Shown in pieces: positions 59,864 to 64,000 of a DNA stretch of 64,000 bases (the stretch's first letter is position 1; each line of letters begins with the position of its first letter). The notes below the pieces were generated by a model. That model did no database searches. It was given only the letters and a program-made list of their open reading frames with translations, and had not been told where the DNA came from. The stretch is from Sipunculus nudus (Eukaryota; Annelida; Sipuncula; Golfingiida; Sipunculidae): the NCBI GenBank assembly GCA_026874595.1, contig CM049317.1, positions 16,787,382 through 16,851,381 on the forward strand, read 5' to 3'. A program made the position numbers and the translations under genes.

Positions 59864-59868
<5 letters not shown>
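59270..59868 (-). pseudogene. Ty3/gypsy reverse transcriptase, truncated, with internal deletion
   Basis: NVRLCGDFKVTINPDLE and GRVFSKL are the early RT motifs, and LPYGLASSPAVFQK and KCMFDDLILKG (the catalytic xxDD box) follow in another frame. About 20 family residues between FSKL and LPYG are missing, with a frameshift near 59640. The start of RT, plus protease and gag, is cut away at a (TA)n array. The sequence type matches the K02A2.6-like gypsy proteins common in invertebrates. Confidence 0.87.

Positions 59869-59922
<54 letters not shown>
59869..59922. repeat. (TA)n array at the 5' break of the gypsy relic
   Basis: Dinucleotide run exactly where RT homology stops. Confidence 0.95.
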
Positions 59923-59926
<4 letters not shown>

Positions 59927-60842
59927 AATACATAGCATGTGTGGTGGGATTGGTGGATTTTCGTCTAGTTTTATCAAAGATTTATCTTAAGTTAACAGAT
60001 GACATATATTGGAATAGCCCCCTTTAAGCAACACGGGACTTAGGAAAAATATATAATATTATAAAAATAAATAAAAAAAAACAGATTTATACAGAGAGGT
60101 ACGTAGCTTAAAGTCTCTGCCTGCACAAATTATTATTATTTTTTTAAATTCTTTATAACCAGAAAACTGTCATATATATGCCATGTTGGCAGGTCTTTAT
60201 ACAGGGTGTCAGTGGCAGGCACTACAGTGATAAAAGACGGACCTCATATAACAGCTCCGATCATTAACAGAACCAGTATCCCTGTCACATTATGCGGCAG
60301 AGCTGGAGTACAACCAAAGCTCAATTTTTCAAAATTGGTCTTCACTGGTTGATGCCATGCTTGTGTACGTGTTTTTCTCAATCCATTTCTACTCACGTTT
60401 TATTTGGAGTACGCCATTGGGGTTTCGATTTTGTAAAAATAATTCAGGATCAGAGTTATTTTGTAATTGTAAATCTATATGATCTGCTGGGTTAATAAAT
60501 ATTATTGACTACACTGGGGCTTAGAGTGACTATAATTTCCGTGTGTATGTGTGTTTGAGTTCGCAGGTGTAGCTAGAACTAGGTCTATCGATACTCTATT
60601 GAACCGAGCATTGCCAATCCTGACTTTCAGTAATGTCCTATATACCTGCATATAGTACATCAGCCAGAGGGTTCACTGGTACCAAACAGGTGACAATTGC
60701 TATCAATGTTTTTTTGAAAGGTGTATGTGTGTAGATAATAACAATGCTTGATAGCAGTCTGAAAGTGGTAGCTTTCTGTAAAATATCAGCCTGTTTTTGA
60801 AATGTACTTGTACCGAACTTGCAAATTTGCGGTACATACTGT

Positions 60843-60846
<4 letters not shown>

Positions 60847-60890
<44 letters not shown>
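60847..60890. repeat. (TA)n array
   Basis: Dinucleotide run of about 22 units. Confidence 0.95.
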
Positions 60891-60894
<4 letters not shown>

Positions 60895-61189
60895 TAGTTA
60901 TACATCTTAAATAATGCCTGTTTTAAAACAAGTTGGATGTAAGTTGATAGTAGACATTAATAGCTTTTATCTGGTGTGTTATTCATGTATATAGTTTTCC
61001 AAATTCTAAAGATGTAAATACTTTTCCTCACCCTGAATCATAGCAAATTTGTATAATTTTAGCTAATTTGTTAAAAAATACATGATGTATTTCTGATTAG
61101 ACCAACCGTGACCAGTTTTTTTTTTTTTTATGAAGTGACCAATGAAGACTGTAGTCTTCTAGTTTAAAAAAAAAACATGTTTTGCTCCT

Positions 61190-61430
61190 AACTACAATTT
61201 GTGGATTTAGGCGTGGTCACAGAAATTTGTTATTCCGTTCTAAAGTTAGCCGATACATGTTCCATTACCACCAATGTCCGCAAAAACAATTAATGCCTGG
61301 TTGATGTTTTTGAGTACTTTTTTGTCGCATACCCATGCACTTATCGAACCCTGATTGGTTAATATATAGACTGAAACCCGGATGCCGCAAGCTGAATGTC
61401 ACTCATGACATATATGCAGACACGGGTACT
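61190..61430. repeat. Ancient dispersed repeat, copy 2
   Basis: AATTTGTGGATTTAGGCGTG, TTTTTTGTCGCATACC and GAAACCCGGATGCCGCAAGC match 49190-49450 in the same order. Confidence 0.55.
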
Positions 61431-64000
61431 CGGCTAGTTGTTTAAATATATGTTTTTGCATGTCTCCGGTTGAAAAAAGGGAAAGGGCGACAAGTCATTT
61501 TGAGTAGTATATTTTTATTTGTAAGTTTGTGTTATATTGGTGCCTAAGTCACTTGTGATATGGTACAAACTAGGCCGCCGTATCTGCACTTCTGGCCAAA
61601 TTCGCTTTCATACACGAAATATAAAAGAACCGAGAGAGGGCTATGTTTTCTGCTGAAATATTTCCATGCAAATATTTCCTACAAACTTAACATATAAAAT
61701 CAAGGCAAGAGCAGTAACTGTACCTACAACATTTTGCTTGGGTTGCACCATAAATAAATGATAGTAATTGCAGTTTGCCTTTGTGTCAGGACTAACTGTG
61801 AAGGGGAGCTGTAAGTTATTCATTCTGAGTTGCCTCTGATTATACTGTTGACCTTTTACTACAGGAGAGAGATTTCTTAATAAATACTTCTTTCTGTAAC
61901 GGAAACTAAATGTTTATTCGAACCGTGGGGCAAACAGAGTTTTAACATGAATATATACTAGTTTGCTACATTGCAAGCAAGTGCAATGACTCATCCTGTT
62001 CCGGTTTTATGTTAACACAAAGTTTAATAAACGCTAATAATAAGCCGAAATTAATAAAATCAGTTGTTGAACAAATCTAATTTAATTCTAACCTGCTTTG
62101 ACTCATGAGTTCAGGGATTATGTCTCACACAAAACCTTAGCAGTCCAGTGTCAGCTAACTTTAGAGAACTGGAAGACATACATGGTTCGCCTTGGGCTAT
62201 ATACTTGCACCACAGAGCGTCATTAAGATCCGTTGTTTAAATCTTTAAAATGCAATTTTTCAGCAGCTTGTGGCCCTGCCATTCCCCAGGTTTTAGGGAG
62301 ATAATGTTAATCACTGACTGTTGTACTGGCCTTACAATTATAACATCGATGGGGTTTATGGTTTTGCCCTTAACGGAATATCATCTCATGTTAATTAGAA
62401 TATAATTGTAACTGTTAGATTACAAAATAGGATATATATTCTAAATATTTTTCTTCATATTATTTTCTTTAATCTAAACATTTAAGTAGAAACACACATG
62501 ATAATAAACATGAAAATAACTGATTTGTCGTTCTTCTGGTGATTTCTGTTTTAATTCTTTGCAAGTGTTAACTTTCTTATGATTTAATTTGGCAAGGTAG
62601 CTAGGTTTGAAATAAATATAAGATATAATAGACTTATTAAAGCCCCAGTAATAATCCAAAATAAAAAAAAAATAAAATGATTTTCATATTCCATCGATGT
62701 TATCTTTCCAACCATGCAAAATAGAACTCATTAGATCTGATGTTTTTTTCTGTCAGAAAGCGATTGCATATATTTATATGATTATGAACATATAAACTGA
62801 TATTGCTTATTTTCCCTTTAAACCTAACATTAAATATTACTTAGATTATTACTTAATAATAAAATATTACTTAGTTTTATTTTAATATAATATTACTTGG
62901 TTTTATTTTGGAATATGTAAGTTCAAAATACACAAGGGCCTAATTGTGGAATAATCAATGTAACAATAAACAATTCTTTACGGAGTCTTTATCACACAGC
63001 GAACATTCACGCTGAATAGTGAAACTTTACGTAATTAAACAAATTCTATATCTTAAATATATCATAATTGTAATCTGTTACCTCTTCTGTTGATTTTAAA
63101 TGTTTAACTTTACTAAGTATCCCACTGGTCATAATGCTCAGCTGAATCTATATTGGTTAGTGATCTAATTTTATCTACTAAGGATAATTTAAGAGAACCT
63201 GCATACATGCACAAAGTCTGAACATCCCAGTTCTAGCGATTAGGAGTTGTTCCTTGCTATATACATCACACTGATAGTTGCAGTCTGTCATTCACAAAAA
63301 AAGAAACTTAAAAGTCTTACATTATCTTTTTGCATTGTTCATAATCGCGAATAATGATGGAACAATAGAGAGTGAAACAAAGAAATACCATTTCAGCTCT
63401 AGTCCATCATAATCGGTAAGCTACATATAGATTAAATTTTGTAACCATTCAGAAAAAAAAAACAGTTTTGCGCAATGGTTTTGTTTGCAGAAGAAAGTCA
63501 AACATAAATGGTGCCATCTGTAGTTTATATACTCGTAAAAGTCACATGGTCAATGTTTGGTAAAGCTCATTAGGAATTGTAGGTAATTCATTCTATATTC
63601 TATAACTATCCCTCACGTAAAATCTATTTTTTTTTTGTTTCCTGACTTGAATAGAAAGAACGGAAAAAGATCATTTTGACTCAAGTCAGCATACGTGGCG
63701 ATACTTGCAATTAAGTCATGGGATCAATACGCTGGGTACTGGTCATAAAATTATGAATACAAACACTTGTGATCAGCAATTTTAAAATAAAGTAAAGACA
63801 AATCTTATAATAATTCAGCAAACCTCACATTTATTTAGTCATCTGTAGATCATCTCAAACGAAAGGAGTTATATTTTTGGCTTGCACAAGTTAGGACAAC
63901 CTATAGCTTACAAACAAAATACCAGTCACATGATCAATATTACCACATAACTCGGAGCTGACAGTTGCGGCAGTTCCTGCTGTTTTCGGTTACCGACGTA

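Larger units (their letters stand above)
59923..64000. other. Non-coding AT-rich stretch to the right edge
   Basis: No gene is recognised. A (TA)n array lies at 60847-60890, the second copy of the 49190-type repeat at 61190-61430, and a decayed dispersed motif, CCCACTGGTCATAATGCTCA, at 63121. Confidence 0.45.

Overview
The window looks like gene-poor, AT-rich animal DNA. A mollusc, perhaps a bivalve, is my best guess. The reasons are very long (TA)n arrays, tRNA-derived SINEs, a decayed Ty3/gypsy pol of the type common in marine invertebrates, many repeats ending in GACG-type microsatellites and hairpins, a C-type lectin gene with small phase-1 exons, and a single-coding-exon 7TM receptor. 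No rRNA, tRNA gene, CRISPR array or bacterial-style operon was seen.

Layout. 1-6003 is a minisatellite of 33-bp units with higher-order duplications; it runs off the left edge. 6004-20394 is mostly dispersed repeats (families C, B and A in that order at 10.6-15.4 kb, a MITE at 16.4 kb, and a GTGACCTTGACC-type tandem repeat at 17.3-18.3 kb), with two possible small coding exons at 6524 and 9069. A divergent rhodopsin-like GPCR lies at 20396-21478 (+) with its poly(A) signal at 21636. 21.9-31 kb holds (TA)n arrays, an LTR-like promoter/poly(A) unit, a 37-bp minisatellite and SINE copies. 32.1-33.7 kb is a B-type element. 38731-43843 (+) is a split gene for a small secreted C-type-lectin protein, with repeats in two introns and a probable frameshift near its end. 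46.7-47.7 kb is an unusually CpG-rich block with a possible TATA box and a short basic first exon. 49.8-50.05 kb is a LINE ORF1 relic. 51.6-55.6 kb is a family C element carrying two later insertions. 55.9-56.9 kb is another B element. 57.3-59.9 kb (-) is a broken gypsy RT-RNaseH-integrase region. I see no gene in 60-64 kb.

The strongest unexplained signal is a perfect palindrome, GGTGGCGCCACC. I count 18 exact copies in three otherwise different repeat families (A, B, C). In family A it alternates at about 149 and 130 bp. Family A has hairpins near both ends and a GGC microsatellite before the 3' hairpin. One copy (51778-53498) sits inside a family C element whose uninterrupted paralogue is also in the window (10611-11975), so the insertion can be defined against a natural empty site. 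I read these as non-autonomous elements resembling bivalve 'pearl' or Helentron-associated elements, which is an inference. All family names come from pattern recognition without database searches.
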